From contig NW_020312156.1 of the NCBI RefSeq assembly GCF_002999335.1, positions 1 through 61,832 of the forward strand: a stretch of 61,832 bases of DNA, written 5' to 3'. Below the pieces are notes generated by a model that was not told where the DNA came from, did not search any database, and saw only the letters and a program-made list of their open reading frames with translations. This DNA is from Cyclospora cayetanensis (taxonomy: Eukaryota; Apicomplexa; Conoidasida; Eucoccidiorida; Eimeriidae). This document shows, one piece after another, positions 12,380-24,380 of this stretch. A program made the position numbers and the translations under genes. Numbering within the stretch: position 1 is the stretch's first letter; each line of letters starts with the position of its first letter.

Positions 12380-13000
12380 AACGAGCTGCCGGCAGGCTTG
12401 CCACCTGGTCGTCCAGCGCATCGTGTTACGCTGATACCCGGGGTAGCGCCCAGCTATGCTAAGCGGAATCGTTTGGCCCCCACAGCATGCAAAGGAGATT
12501 GAGCAGACACCAGATAATTTGTTGCACCAGGGCAAAGCACAGGATTTAACCAGCTATTTCAAGCACATACTTGTTCTGTTGCCCTAAAAGGACGAAAGGT
12601 GCCATATGCATCTCATCTTCACACTCCTGAGCAAGATCGCTCCTAAAACAGAAGCTTCTGAGGCACCATTTTAGTGACACACTTGCCGCTACACAGATCG
12701 ACAAGTTCCTCTACACTTGACTGCATACACGCCTTCTTCGAATTTCCCCTTCACCCTCGTGACACGCAGGAGACGGTAATCCGCTTTTCCCCTAGCAGGT
12801 TTCCAGACGCCAGAATGCCGTTTGGAGCTGGTAGTGACTCAGCTGAACTGCAACGTCATGCTTATCAGGATTTCGCTGAGTCTTTCCAAAAATAGGCATG
12901 AAGACTTGCTACGCTTACGACGTCTTAAGATTAGTCAAAACGTTAAATAGCACCTACAGCACCTACGGTGTGCTCTCCAGGTGTTGCGGGACAAGAAGTA
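12380..13000 (+). pseudogene. Reverse transcriptase remnant of element A
   Basis: Reading across frames gives the Ty3/gypsy RT entry motif (ELPAGLPPGRPAHRVTLIPG), then a frame at 12674-12895 with STLDCIHAFFEFPLHPRD and MPFGAG, which correspond to the family's SKLDL..GYHQI and MPFGL motifs. An HLQHLRCALQVLRDKK segment near 12950-13000 matches the thumb region. Several stops and shifts interrupt it, so it is non-functional. The catalytic YVDD box is not recognisable. Confidence 0.75.
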
Positions 13001-13277
13001 GTATGTGAGTGCATGCCTGAGTTTACTCTTTATTGATCAATCATACTTTTGCGACAGTGTATTTTGGCTGCAAGGCAGAATACAGATTCGGCAAACATTA
13101 TGGCAAACAAGGAGCAGACTTTTCCTTTGCGCACCTGCAAAGACACTGAGAAGTTCTATGAGTTTGCATCGTATTACAAACATTCGTGCCGGCATTCGGC
13201 CAAATTCGTGCTCCTTTCACTAATCTACTTCAGAGAAGGCAAATTTGACCTAGTCAGAGAAGGCTGATGCCACAGCA

Positions 13278-13450
13278 ATGAAGCTCGTAGGTAGCCTTGC
13301 AAATCCTCCGGAACTTACGCTGCCTGACTGGGAGCGTCTTTTCCTCCTAGCAGCTGATGCTAGAGGCGTAGCGGTATGTATCAAAGCGCTCTGTGAGACA
13401 CCGAATAGTTGCCTGTTGCTGCCTTCGCTTCATCGAAATCGAGTAGCCGT
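13278..13450 (+). pseudogene. RNase H remnant of element A
   Basis: The segment around 13310-13390 reads ELTLPDWERLFLLAADARGV, the start of the Ty3/gypsy RNase H domain (family pattern L.LPD...PF.L.TDAS..). The aspartate of A-D-A is kept. Copy B has the sister sequence TLPDY..HFFLASDASDIV near 32515-32570. The frame continues but loses similarity after about 13450. Confidence 0.7.
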
Positions 13451-14099
13451 ATCTAGTGAGGGAAAAGAAGCTCCCTGCTTTATGGTAGGGCGTGAAAAAG
13501 TAATTTTACTATCTGTTGTAGTCATTTTTTTGTTCATAGAGACCACCATTCTTAAGTCCCCCACACGAACAGTCTTGCTGACTTTCAAAGTCTTAGAGTT
13601 GTCGCTGGCTTGCCTGCGGTACGATTTAACACTGGTATATTGGGGAAATCATCAACGTGGTAGCCGACGAGTATTTGAGACCCTCTGGGGGTTTTCGAAT
13701 TTGTGCGGTGAAAAGCTTATGACCCATAATAATCCCTCGCTTCTATAGCTGTTGCGTATTCCATTTGCGCTTGACTTCAGAGCAGCCGCTACAACTACCA
13801 ACTTCCAGAATGGCAAATAAATCAAGCACCACAGTGATGAAGCTGGCGCGCTCTGGTTCAGAGCAATGCAGCGACCTATTCGCTTATACATCCCTACCTT
13901 ACGGTGCTGTGCCGTTTTAAGCAGAGCGCATGGCCGTTTCTTTCCGGGACATGGTAAAATTCAAGCTACTTAGGAACAGCTCGGACGGCCTTTTTCTGGT
14001 CTGGAGTCCGTCACGCGGCAGGGAGAAGTATGCAGTGTAATGTGCACATTTTCAGCAGCCAAAGTCACGCGTTTCTCTAAAATCTGCCGTTTGCAAAGC

Positions 14100-14870
14100 T
14101 TTCCCGTTCCAGAAGGGCTTTAACCTTATCTAAATATACTTGCTTGCGGAACTGCTGGAGGTCAAGAATGTGGATAGCACCTACGTTGTTGTCGACCACA
14201 GCAAAGGTGCTCATTTCATCCCGTGCTCCAGCTGCGTCAGCGCTCAGAAATGTGCCCGATCATTGTTGACTTATGTCTGGTAGGCTTCACAAATATTACA
14301 GTAGCATCATAACGGATAGGAAATCAAGGCTAATTAGTGCGTTCTGGCGTGCCTTCATTGATTATTGCACACAGTTACCATGATATGACCAGTGAGAACC
14401 ATTCCTGTGGTGGAGGCAGATGGAGTGTACAAACCCTACATTTTTCCTGTATTTGGGAGTCTGTGCTCGCACAAATCCAATGATTGGGCATAACACTGTT
14501 TTGGGGACTGCGGGGCTCAAAATACAACAATACATTCGTCGATCCCTTACTCTGCTGCTTCCATGGTCGAGACTGGAAAACTCCTCTCCAATCCACGCTT
14601 GGAGGTAGTAATGGGGAGTCAGCAGCTACTGCTACCGGCAGAGGGACCCAGAGAGTACCTTTCTGTCATGCGTGAAGGTACGTACACGGCTGAAGAGAGG
14701 CAAGTACAATATTGTGACTGGCGGCGGTCGGCTGTGTGTTTCGGGCCCGGCGACGTGGTCCTGGTGGCTCGTCATTCTTCGATTGCGCCAGCTGATTACA
14801 CAAAGTACTCTTGACGAGGTGTCAAGGACCACTTACTATCCTCACACAAATCAACGATCTTTCTTGTTGC
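14100..14870 (+). pseudogene. Integrase remnant of element A
   Basis: Near 14160-14230 the sequence encodes VDSTYVVVDHSKGAHFIPC, matching the integrase core motif around the first catalytic Asp (family pattern DSILVVVDRFSKMAHFIP). Near 14330-14370 an FWRAF-like stretch follows. At 14690-14810 the frame gives AEERQVQYCDWRRSAVCFGP then GDVVLVAR, the C-terminal GPY/F-type region. Frame shifts separate the blocks. No chromodomain could be recognised after it. Confidence 0.7.
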
Positions 14871-15309
14871 ACTGATCATCTTATTTGGTTGTTTTAAAAG
14901 ACTATCGATATAGGCTTCCTGGAGAACTTTGACAACCTCTCGAATTGTCTACGGACTTGACCGCTTAGCGAAGAGACCTGCATGCAGGCAGGGTTTCCAC
15001 ACAAAACGGTGAAATAGCTGGGCGGTAGGACTACTGAGCACTGAGGACACAGTAGATGAAAGGTTAAAGAGAAATGAGATAACGAACGGCAGCTTACATG
15101 TTTGAGAGAAGAGCACTCCGTTGCGTGAGAAGCATTTGCGGCTCTTGTGTGCAATGCTCATGGCCGTAGACCGTAGTCCTAACGTTCCTAGCTAGCACTT
15201 ATGTCCTTGCTCGGCGCATGCTCTTCCCGAAACCCTTACCTGCGTGTGTGGGTCTTGCTTTTGAATATTGCCAGCTACTATTTTAAAGGCATTCCCCATA
15301 TCCAGATTT

Positions 15310-15825
15310 ATGCGCAACATTCGCGTTTATGTGGTCCTTCCAATCTTGGTTTTACCTATTGCGGGGCTTTGCAAGCGATTATGCTACATGCACCAGGTGT
15401 ATTTGCATGAAGTTGCTGCTCTGAGACGCGGAGGGACTGTTGAGCTAGTGCGTACTTTGATCTTCCTTCATAGTTTTGTTGTCTTCTTTTATCCTGATTA
15501 TGATATTAACATGTTTCAGCGCTTCCACGACAGCGAGACATTACGTCATCCCAAAAGTGTTGGTTGCTGGGCCCTCATTTCTTTCTTCGCTTTCTTTGAA
15601 CTTAAGCGCTTGACTCGCACATTTTCTGTTCCCATTCAAACTGTTTTAATGTCTTTGCTCATATGGGGTATGGCGACATGGCTGAGAAGCTTCCGTTGTC
15701 CTGCATGCAGTTGTCCTCGACATTTAGGCACAGAACATTACGATGCGCCTCTAAAACTGCATGGGGGAGGTGTAATGACTAAGTTATTCATCAATGCTTT
15801 CTGTACACTTGTTATATTTTACTAA
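15310..15825 (+). CDS. Retroelement-borne multi-membrane-segment protein, function unknown
   Basis: A 171-codon frame between the integrase remnant and the 3' LTR of element A; the first in-frame ATG is 15310 and the open frame extends upstream of it. It has four or five hydrophobic segments: about residues 7-22 (VYVVLPILVLPIAG), a segment ending VVFF, GCWALISFFAFF, TVLMSLLIWGMATWL, and KLFINAFCTLVIFY at the C terminus. A C-P-A-C-S-C cluster follows the fourth. Copy B holds a homologous but broken reading at the same place, sharing ELVR.LI.L....FF and a later FR.PA.CSC. Position recalls the env slot of some Ty3/gypsy elements, but several membrane spans and no visible signal peptide or fusion peptide make a classical envelope unlikely. 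It may be a captured host gene. Confidence 0.5.
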   Translation: MRNIRVYVVLPILVLPIAGLCKRLCYMHQVYLHEVAALRRGGTVELVRTLIFLHSFVVFFYPDYDINMFQRFHDSETLRHPKSVGCWALISFFAFFELKRLTRTFSVPIQTVLMSLLIWGMATWLRSFRCPACSCPRHLGTEHYDAPLKLHGGGVMTKLFINAFCTLVIFY

Positions 15826-15839
15826 GGATGAGTATAGGG

Positions 15840-16270
15840 TTGCTTTTTTGGCTTGGCTGTTTGTATATGTAGTTAGCACATCGAATCGTTAGCTCTATAT
15901 ACTGCAATGTGTGCGTATGCGCGAAGTGCTACGCGCAACTAGCTGTAAATGCTCATAGTGCTTATCGCGTGCAGCTAAGCGCTCTCAACCTGTCCCTCTC
16001 CTCAGGCGTCGGAACCTTGTAGCGGCGCGGGAAGGATACGGATTTGGATCTCTTGAGAATAGCTCCACTAGTTTCTATTAAACTTTGTATTGAGTCTAAC
16101 TTCAGTGTCTCCGTACGGAGGCCTTCGATGAAGCTTACACGAGCCCGCTTCCTGATGCATGATGCTGCTCCCTCTATGGCTCTTGGAGTTCAGCCTTCGT
16201 ATGATAGCCCGAGAAGAAGCCTCATACGCAAGTCAACAGCACTTCTGACGCTCGCTGTCGTGAGCTGATA
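15840..16270 (+). repeat. 3' LTR-like repeat of element A
   Basis: Preceded by a purine-rich GGGGGAGGTG stretch (about 15763-15772) that may be the polypurine tract. Shares with the other four copies a GCGCAACTAGCTGTAAATGCTC block, the CTGTCCCTCTCC block and the TTGTATTGAGTCTAAC end. It has diverged strongly from the 5' repeat of the same element, consistent with an old insertion. Confidence 0.6.
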
Positions 16271-16290
16271 GGCAAAACCGCAACCAGAAC

Positions 16291-17425
16291 AATGTATTTC
16301 AGTCTTGGTTTGTTTGCATAGGTTGCTGGAAAAAGGAAACATTCACTCCCTTTCATGGATTACACTTATCTTGGCTGAGAAGAAGAAGGAGCAACAGTGA
16401 CTTATTCGAGGCCTTGCGCAGAATTGTAGGAAAGATAATGCACAAAGGTAAGTCCGCATGCCGCCACACTCCCGGTTCGTATTCGAGGGTTAGATTTTCC
16501 CTGCACCGGATACAACGCGCGGACATGCTGATCATAAAACCAGTTAAAACGAATCCATATTAAATTTAAATACTTTTTAGCACACCAATCTAAGGGTAAC
16601 GCAGCAATCATTTCGCACGCTACACTGGCTAGTACTACCCTCCTGGTGCGCAGAGGCACTGGATTCCTTTGGGGGCGACAGGGGAACAACACGTTTATTG
16701 AAGGACGCAACTGATCACCATTGCGCATGAGTGTAAAAGCAGGAATGCAGAACCCAATACATGCTCTAACGAGGTGGTCTTCGCTACTGTAGGGGCCCGC
16801 CAGCGATCCTCAGGTGATCCTGGCTCCTAGCAATGCTGGATGCATGCCATAGTACTATATTCTGTGCTGAAAGAGGCTGAGCTGAAACATGTCCAGATGC
16901 GTTATCGGTACCTACATTCTGTCTTGTATCTCTGCTCCGCTCCAGCGACCAAGGAGAATGGGGTCTCCTGATGCACAGGGGCTTTGTTTATCCACTAGCA
17001 TAGCTAAATTGCAATGCTCAGCGATTGCCAATGAGTCACGATTCATGAGAAGATGGCGTGAATTAGTCTATCGTGAAACTTCGTCACTGGGGGTGTATGT
17101 ACACCGCAAGCACCCTGTGTGGGACGCCGCCGCCCTAGACTGGTGCACGCACACAGCCTGCATTGCACACCCGGTTAGAAGCAAGCCAGTCATTTGCGGA
17201 ATCTACCTCTAATTTAGCCTCACGAATTTCTGCCTCTTTGCAGTAGAGCGGCTGCAAAAATCTCTGCATGTTAAGCGCCCTTGCTTGATCCGGGTGCCAG
17301 CCGTTGTTCCGTCGCGTCACCACGGATCGGTGCTGTTCATTCGGCGGGGTCTGGTAACGATTTCAAATACACGTTGCCCAGCTTATTTCTGTTGTTGCCC
17401 TTGAAGTCAGTATTTAGTTGCGAAG
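16291..17425. other. Intergenic: upstream of glycogen phosphorylase
   Basis: No supported gene. Frames of 60-108 codons on both strands (for example minus 16402-16728) lack recognisable motifs. The 17220-17425 part should hold the phosphorylase promoter and 5' UTR. No RNA gene or retroelement domain was recognised. Confidence 0.5.
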
Positions 17426-20400
17426 ATGGCGTCTGGCGGCGATGATGTGTTCACGAGCGATGCCAACCAGCACTGGGAAATGAAGCGCAAGGCCTCTTTC
17501 TCAAAGTTGACTGGAATGGTGCCGCGGACAATTCCGGGCATGTACAACGTTGTAGAGGACCCTCATGCAGACAACAAGAAAGAGAAGCTATGGAAACTCA
17601 TGGAAACATACCTGCCTTCCGACGTGCACTCAATCCAGAGAAGCATCGTAAACCACGTTGTAAGTTTCACATCCACTGCAGACACACCCAGTGGGCTTTC
17701 CCCCTCCTGGAACTTTCAGTACACCTACTCTGAGATGATTTAGGCTCAGAAGCGGGCTGGCTGACTCGTAAAGACGTTCGCGAAGTTCTTCTGCCACAAT
17801 TGCCTTCGTAGGAGTATACCCTGGCGAAGACACGCTTTAACCTCGACCCTGAGTCCTGTTACCGCGCGGCCGCATTTTCGGTCCGAGACCGTCTGATTGA
17901 AACCCTTAACGACACAAACGCCTTCTTTCACGAGAAGGATGTGAAGAGGGCTTATTACCTATCCCTGGAGTTCTTGCTGGGCCGTGGTAGGTCCACAGAA
18001 TGCGAAGGCTTCAGGCATTCGAACATGTTACACCCTGCATGGCCATGCGTTGTTCTTAACTGGGGAGGCGCGAAAGAGTGACGTAGGAGTCCAGCTGAAC
18101 GGATATGCCTTGCATACACAGAGCAGCAACGTGTGTGCACACCTATTGAGTGACTTCGCGCAGCCTTCCAAAATGCGCTTGTAAATCTGGATATTGAGAA
18201 GAACTACCGCACGGCGCTAACCGATCTGGGATTCAATCTAGAGCAGCTCTACGAGTTCGAGCACGACCCTGCCCTGGGGAATGGAGGGCTTGGTCAGTCG
18301 CTGTCGCGTCCCGTTGTTATCTTTACCGATCACGATCCACTCAAGGATACACGTGTTCAGGTGTCTTCTACATTGCATTCTCGCTCAGCTGTCGCTCTTT
18401 GCACACAGTGCAAGCAAACAGCAGTCACCCGAAGTGGTGTGTGTGTGTGCGTGCGTGTGTGTGTACTGAAATGTGCGTACAGGCCGTCTTGCTGCCTGCT
18501 TTCTTGACTCTATGGCAACGCTCAACCTGCCTTGCTGGGGCTATGGTATTCGCTATACGTATGGCATTTTTGAGCAGAAGGTAGTAAACGGACGCCAGGT
18601 GGAATACCCAGATTACTGGCTGACGCTCTCGAACCCTTGGGAAATTGAGCGTCCCGACTGTACGTACGCAGTACGCATCTATGGAAGCGTTAAAGAATAC
18701 CGCGATCCTCAGACTGGAAGGGTGAGGAGCAAGTGGGTTGGGGGAGAGATCGTGCAAGCCATGGCTTACGACACACCCATTCCTGGTTTTGACACGTATA
18801 ACACCATCAACCTCCGCCTGTGGAAAGCTTGTCCGAGTAAGGAGTTTGATTTCCACCTTTTCGACGTGGGACGCTATCTCGAGTCGGTGCGTGAAAGACA
18901 GAATGCCGAGTCCATATCCGCTGTCCTCTACCCAAATGATAACACGGTGGAGGGCAAGGAGCTGCGTCTGAAGCAGCAATACTTCTTCTGCTGTGCTACT
19001 ATCCAAGACGTTCTGAGACGATTCAAGAAGGTGCCTGGCCGAGACTGGAAGGAACTGCCCAATAAGATCCAGTGCCAACTGAACGATACACACCCCACAA
19101 TCGCGATTCCTGAGCTCATGCGCATTCTCCTGGATGTTGAAGGCCTGGACTGGGACATGGCCTGGGATTTGGCCAGACGCTGCTTCAATTACACCAACCA
19201 CACAGTGCTACCAGAGGCGCTGGAAAAGTGGTCCGCCGACCTTATTGCGAAGCTCCTCCCAAGGCAAGCAGCACTGAAGGGGATTTGTTCCCTTCTCAAT
19301 AGATGCTCGGTCTCCTCGCCAGCTGACGCGGTCTGCTGTATTGGCCTAGTTAACCTTTGTGGGTGGCACTTGCGATCCATCGCACTTTTCCTTTGCTATA
19401 TCGCATTCTGCGGGGACTTGTGATTTGCTGTTGCGGACCTGCAGGCATTTGTTAATTATTAATGAAATCAACTTCCGCTTTTTGAATGAGGCACGCCAGG
19501 TCTTTGGCGACGACTGGAGCAAAATTGGGCGTATGTCCATTTATGAAGAAGGTTGCGAGAAACGGATTCGCATGGCCAATCTTGCCGTCATTGGGGGAGC
19601 GCACGTCAACGGTGTCGCAGCAATTCACAGCGAACTAGTAAAAAAGAATCTCTTCCCTGAGTTTGTGGAGTTATACGCCCGCCAGGGCGTACACGACAAA
19701 TTCTTGAATGTAACGAATGGTGTAACTCCTCGCCGCTGGATTTACTGCTCAAATCGTGGTCTGGCGGATTTGTTTAGCAATTGGCTAGGCTCTGACTCCT
19801 GGCTGAAAGAGCTGGACATGATTGCGGGCCTCATGAATCACATCGACAACCCCACCTTCCGAGCTGAATGGGCGGCGGTTAAGAAGGAAAACAAAAGACG
19901 TCTTGCCCTTTGGGTGGAGCAGCGCTGCAACGTGAAACTCGACGTGGATACCATGTTATTCGACATTCAGGTCAAGCGCATTCATGAATACAAGAGGCAA
20001 CTGCTGAACATCATTTACATCATCCACCGCTACCTGTCGCTCAAACGCATGTCGCCGGCAGATAGGGCGAATATGGTTCCCCGCGCGTCGCTCATTGGCG
20101 GGAAAGCAGCACCAGGATACTACACGGCCAAGTCGATTATCAAGATGGCAAACAACGTTGCACAGATCGTGAACAACGACCCAGATGTTGACAAGTATCT
20201 CAAGGTAGCTCTTGTGTAGCTGTTTTTCTCTGTATATCGCGCGCGTCGTGGTTTGCTAGACTCTCATGAGTGGATTGCGCAACCGTTTTGTCGGCATGCT
20301 GGCACGGCGAGCCAGAGCCATGAGGTACCGAATTAGGGGCGAGCATTCCGTAAATATACTCACATCCTCCTTCTGTGCCTTCAGGTGGTGTTTCTGCCGA

Positions 20401-21787
20401 ACTATAACGTCTCGAACGCTCAAGTTATTATTCCCGCTAGCGATATCTCTCAGCACATTTCGACTGCCGGCACTGAGGCCTCTGGAACCTCCAACATGAA
20501 ATTCGTCATGAACGGCGGGTTGATTATTGGTACTCTGGATGGTGCAAACATTGAGATTAGAGAGGAGGGTGGTGACGAGACCATGTTCATATTTGGTGCA
20601 AAAGAACACGAGATCGAACATATCCGCGAGCGGGTGAGGCATACACGAAAGCGAAATCGTTTCGGAGAGCCAATGAGAGCTCTATCCTCAGGATTCGCTT
20701 CTTGAATGAGTAATATTTTCAAGGCCAAATAGCGCGCGGGCCTTCTGACGCGCAAGGCTCATGAGTCGCGCAGGAAGTTCCTTGGGAGTGATCTAGCTGG
20801 CAGCGGGTGTGAAATATTGCTCTTCACGGAAGATGTGGCTGTGTGCTAATGCTTTCTATCTCATACTTTGCTGCTTTACCTCATCTTTTAGCAGCCACTG
20901 CTTGTCATTCCGGACTGCATGTGGTGTCGATGTTCTGGCGGTTATGGTGCAGGCCCGTAATGGCTCGTATCCGATGGACCACCGCATGCGCGAGGTGTTT
21001 GACTGGATTCGCGCGGGCAATTTGGCATGCGGTGACCACCAGTCGCACGCCGATTTTTGCAGCATTCTGGACACGCTCTGCAACAATGGAAACGGAAACA
21101 ACGGCGACTTCTACTTGCTGCAGCACGACTTCCCGGATTACTGCAGAGCGCAGGATGAGGTTGACAGGACCTACAAGAATCCTGATGCCTGGTGGAAAGT
21201 GTCCATCAAGGTCGGTTGGTTCCCGCATTTTTCGCGATCAGCACAAATGCCATGAATGTGGCTGTTGATGTGTGTTGGACGTTCATCACCTGCTACGTGG
21301 TGCACTCAATTTAGCACCCGCAGCAGCGATAGATAATTGGCACTGCTATAAAGACTATAGACTGAGCGACCTCCGCACTCTTGGGTGCTGTTGCGTAAAG
21401 CTCGGTGTTTGGCACAAGCTCTGAAGCAGAAAAGGGGATGCGAAAACGGGGATGGCTGAGCAGTTGCACTAGCTCGTATTGCGGATTTGGGGCGTGTTGC
21501 TTTTTCAGGCGGCTGCCTCCATGGGCAAGTTTTCGACGGACCGCTGCATGCGGGAATACGCCGAGAAGATTTGGGGAATTAGTCGCTGCGAGAGGCCGGC
21601 CCCCGACGAGGTGCTGCGCATTCGTTCATTTGCAAACGACAAAAGAGGTAGCCAAGCATATCATGAGCCACGGAAGCCCTCTGCTGCTGCTCCTGCTGCT
21701 AATGCAAATGATCATGAAACCCACAAAAAAGGGGGCAAGAATAAAAAAGAAAAGGGAGATAAAAGGGAGGTTGTTATCGACTCGTGA
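17426..21787 (+). CDS. Glycogen/starch phosphorylase
   Basis: Cytosolic phosphorylase that releases glucose-1-phosphate from alpha-1,4-glucan (amylopectin in coccidia). Exons: 17426-17659, 17812-17986, 18164-18292, 18483-19263, 19445-20204, 20385-20633, 20953-21210 and 21509-21787. The joined frame is 954 codons plus stop, close to the family length. Landmarks in order are [79 protein letters not shown], and the pyridoxal-phosphate lysine block [16 protein letters not shown] with Lys about 732. The N terminus carries RKAS (Ser24), a basic-directed kinase site placed like the regulatory serine of other phosphorylases. Intron 4 uses a GC donor (AG|GCAAGC at 19264) because only that joint keeps the conserved [11 protein letters not shown] sequence. 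The last about 45 residues are a Lys-rich tail not seen in the family core; its end could change if another exon exists. Confidence 0.95.
18435..18467. repeat. GT/GC microsatellite in phosphorylase intron 3
   Basis: An alternating GTGTGTGTGTGCGTGCGTGTGTGTGT-type run shortly upstream of the acceptor at 18481-18482. Low complexity, likely length-variable. No coding role. Confidence 0.85.
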
Positions 21788-24380
21788 ACACAGCTGCCCG
21801 GTTGCAAGTCTTCCTGCCCGTCTCTTATCGTGCCACTAGGTTAGCAGGTACTCGTTTGTGTAGATATCTGTTTAGTTGTAGCCACCCACCTTCGCGCGCT
21901 GTCCGTAATGTTCTTCTGCTATTTCACGATTGCTATTATTCGAGAGCTGCAGCATCAGTGCTATGTGCTGCAAACCCGCCTCCCGTGCACATTCCCCCGT
22001 TATTTGAGACGATGGTACCTCATCGTAGATGTGTGACAGTAGCAACAGCAGCAGCGGCGGCCGAAGCAGCAGCAGCAAATGCATTAGGCAGTCCCCAAAA
22101 ATGTTCATTCCTCGCCAAGTGGCGAGGTGGCAGCGCAGCCCCCTAGCGCTTTGCCCGACTCGCAGTGTCCACTACTCGTGTATCTGTATCCATCGCTCAT
22201 CATACGGGAGAATAATATTTTGAAGAGAATCAGTAGTGAACTAAGCATAGTTATCAGGCAGAGCTTCAGTACATCAGCAGCGCGAGCTCAGATATTTTAT
22301 AAGCATTCCCAGTGTACTGTGATTCTATAAGTATACTTACAGAGACGTTCATGAAAGACAGGAGAACGGCACACACCAGGTTCTTCTCATCCTATTCTGG
22401 GGTGAACGCATACCAACACATCTGAACAACACTGCTTTTTTTCCAGCATGTCCTAAGGATTGTCCCTCGGCTAGAGAGAGGAGTTTCTCGGCACGGGCGG
22501 CAGACGGCCCCTTGTGTAGTGACCCTAAAGGAAAGGTTCTCCACAATCTGAGCCAAAAGGAGGATGTGCACGACGGATAGAGCATTCCATAAGTGTAAGT
22601 TAAAAATGCTCTGGGTGATAGTTATGGGGGGATGCATGAGTTTTTTTTGGAAAAGGCCGATTCGGCTATCTGTGTGAAGAATAGGGAATGCATTGCCACC
22701 TGCGGCGCGGTCCAATAAATGCCCCGCCTCCCTAGGAGTTATTATCGCGCAGGGACGATCTGAAGTGAGTGCAAGGGCAGTTGAGGCTTCATGGAGCTCC
22801 GTGGGAGAACAGAGGTAGTGTCAAGGCAACGTCAAAAGAAAGGAGAAATTTTAGAGCACGCAAAGTGCTCATCGCAGCCTTGCGCACGGATGGCTATCGG
22901 CCAAATGGATCAAGCTAAGGATGGACGGGAGTGCTTGTCATTCTATCCCTTTCTGACATGACACAACACTCCTTAAGTGGTGCACCTACGAGCCCATCCT
23001 CCTCTACGCAGGACTTGTGAGAGGTACTGCAAGGGATTCTTTGGCTCGGTCAGCATAACGACAGACCACTTGTCTTCCGCTAAGGCCCACCCCCTCCCCC
23101 TCCAAAGCATCCGGACAAGCCAACAGGTGCAGCGTTTACACAAAAGAGAAAGGGCAGAGTTTGATGAAAGCGAACACTCGAGTGTTCCCCACATGATGCT
23201 GTTCTACTGGCGGCACACGTGGGAACTTTCCTCCGTTCGAGGTTCCTGAGGAATGGGGCCTAATTTTGAAATGCTTGGGAGCTTGGCGGAAAACACTTGC
23301 ACTAGCGTGCAACAGCCAAAACATAATGAGCACTAAAGAACATTCCTCGTAACCAACAGAAAAGCGAGGCAAGACAAAATCTGGGCTTCGCCTTACGTAC
23401 TTGAACTACGACATGCCGTTGATCTACAGCTAATTCCCCTATACTTACTGTAATGTGTAGTTCAGCATTCTAGGCATCTAGAAGTAAAACATAATTGTGC
23501 ATGTACAAGACGCGACAGGTGTGCTGCCTCAGCTGTGCATCTCATCTCATGAGGGACTCATTTATGGGCTTCACCCCCAGAAGCGCTTGTTTCTCAATAA
23601 TTACTCGCTTTAGGGATGCGCAAAGAGAGCTAGAGGAAGAGGACAAGGGAAGCGGTACGATATCAATCGCTTCTCCGATTACGCTTCGCTCTCTACTCAC
23701 CTCTTCTTAATCCCTCCTCTCGGTGCAGATATTTGTTCGACCTTGCAATTTATTCGTCTCATGGATTTCAATACATTTGCCATAGAAACAAATGCACATC
23801 AATACTGCAAGAGGTTGAAATCATCAACTGACCACTGTGTAGCCTGTAATACTGTGCGCTCTCTACAATATAAGCAGCTGATACATTGCTGCATTCGGTA
23901 GGATGGAAGATGCAAGCAAATAAGCACATCCAAGGTTGAGCTTTACATATAGGTCATATAATCCCCAAATGGTACCGAATTCCGAAGCTAGGCAGCGGAA
24001 AACGTCTCCTGTTGCAAAACCCACACAGTCCGCCTTCGTTTGCTGTCTAGAGCAAGGCAGGAACAAAAATAGTTTGCCAGTTGACCTGTTGCTGCACCTC
24101 AATTCGCCTTGGTGCCGTATTTCACTTCTTCACTTGGTGCGGCCGTCATGATCGTCCTGAGCATCCACATATACATCGAGAAGCTGCCGAAGAGCCAGCA
24201 AATTTTACCTCCATATCACAGGAAGAACTATCATTGCGTGCTCTTCAAACAAAGCATCAGATATTGCAACTAGACTTCAAGTAATTTTCGCTGGCCTCTA
24301 AACTTGCTGGACCACAGAGCACGCAATGTCGTGCCATTTATAAGGATTTCTCACAATGGACCTATTGAAACCACATTCGT
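21788..24380. other. Intergenic between phosphorylase and IDH 3' ends
   Basis: The two flanking genes converge here, so this holds both 3' UTRs. A short CAG/CGG-type trinucleotide run sits at about 22038-22083. I see no convincing gene: frames such as minus 22392-22715 and plus 22977-23249 show no motif. No tRNA, rRNA or retroelement domain was recognised. Confidence 0.5.

Larger units (their letters stand above)
10190..16290 (+). mobile_element. Decayed Ty3/gypsy LTR retrotransposon, copy A
   Basis: Order on the plus strand: LTR-like repeat (about 10.2-10.69 kb), gag remnant (10.75-11.25), RT remnant (12.38-13.0), RNase H remnant (13.28-13.45), integrase remnant (14.1-14.9), a membrane-protein ORF (15.3-15.83) and a second LTR-like repeat (about 15.84-16.27). 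Gag-pol is broken by many stops and shifts. The RT-RNase H-integrase order defines Ty3/gypsy (Metaviridae-like) rather than Ty1/copia. A homologous copy lies at 30.2-35.4 kb. Boundaries are approximate: the two LTRs have diverged and I could not locate a target-site duplication. Confidence 0.8.

Noticed and set aside
18425..19201. 258-codon minus-strand ORF
   Set aside because: Lies opposite phosphorylase exon 4, which carries highly conserved family motifs on the plus strand.
22038..22083. CAG/GCG trinucleotide run as a possible coding homopolymer exon
   Set aside because: It lies after the phosphorylase stop with no supporting acceptor or donor pair; treated as a simple repeat in the 3' region.
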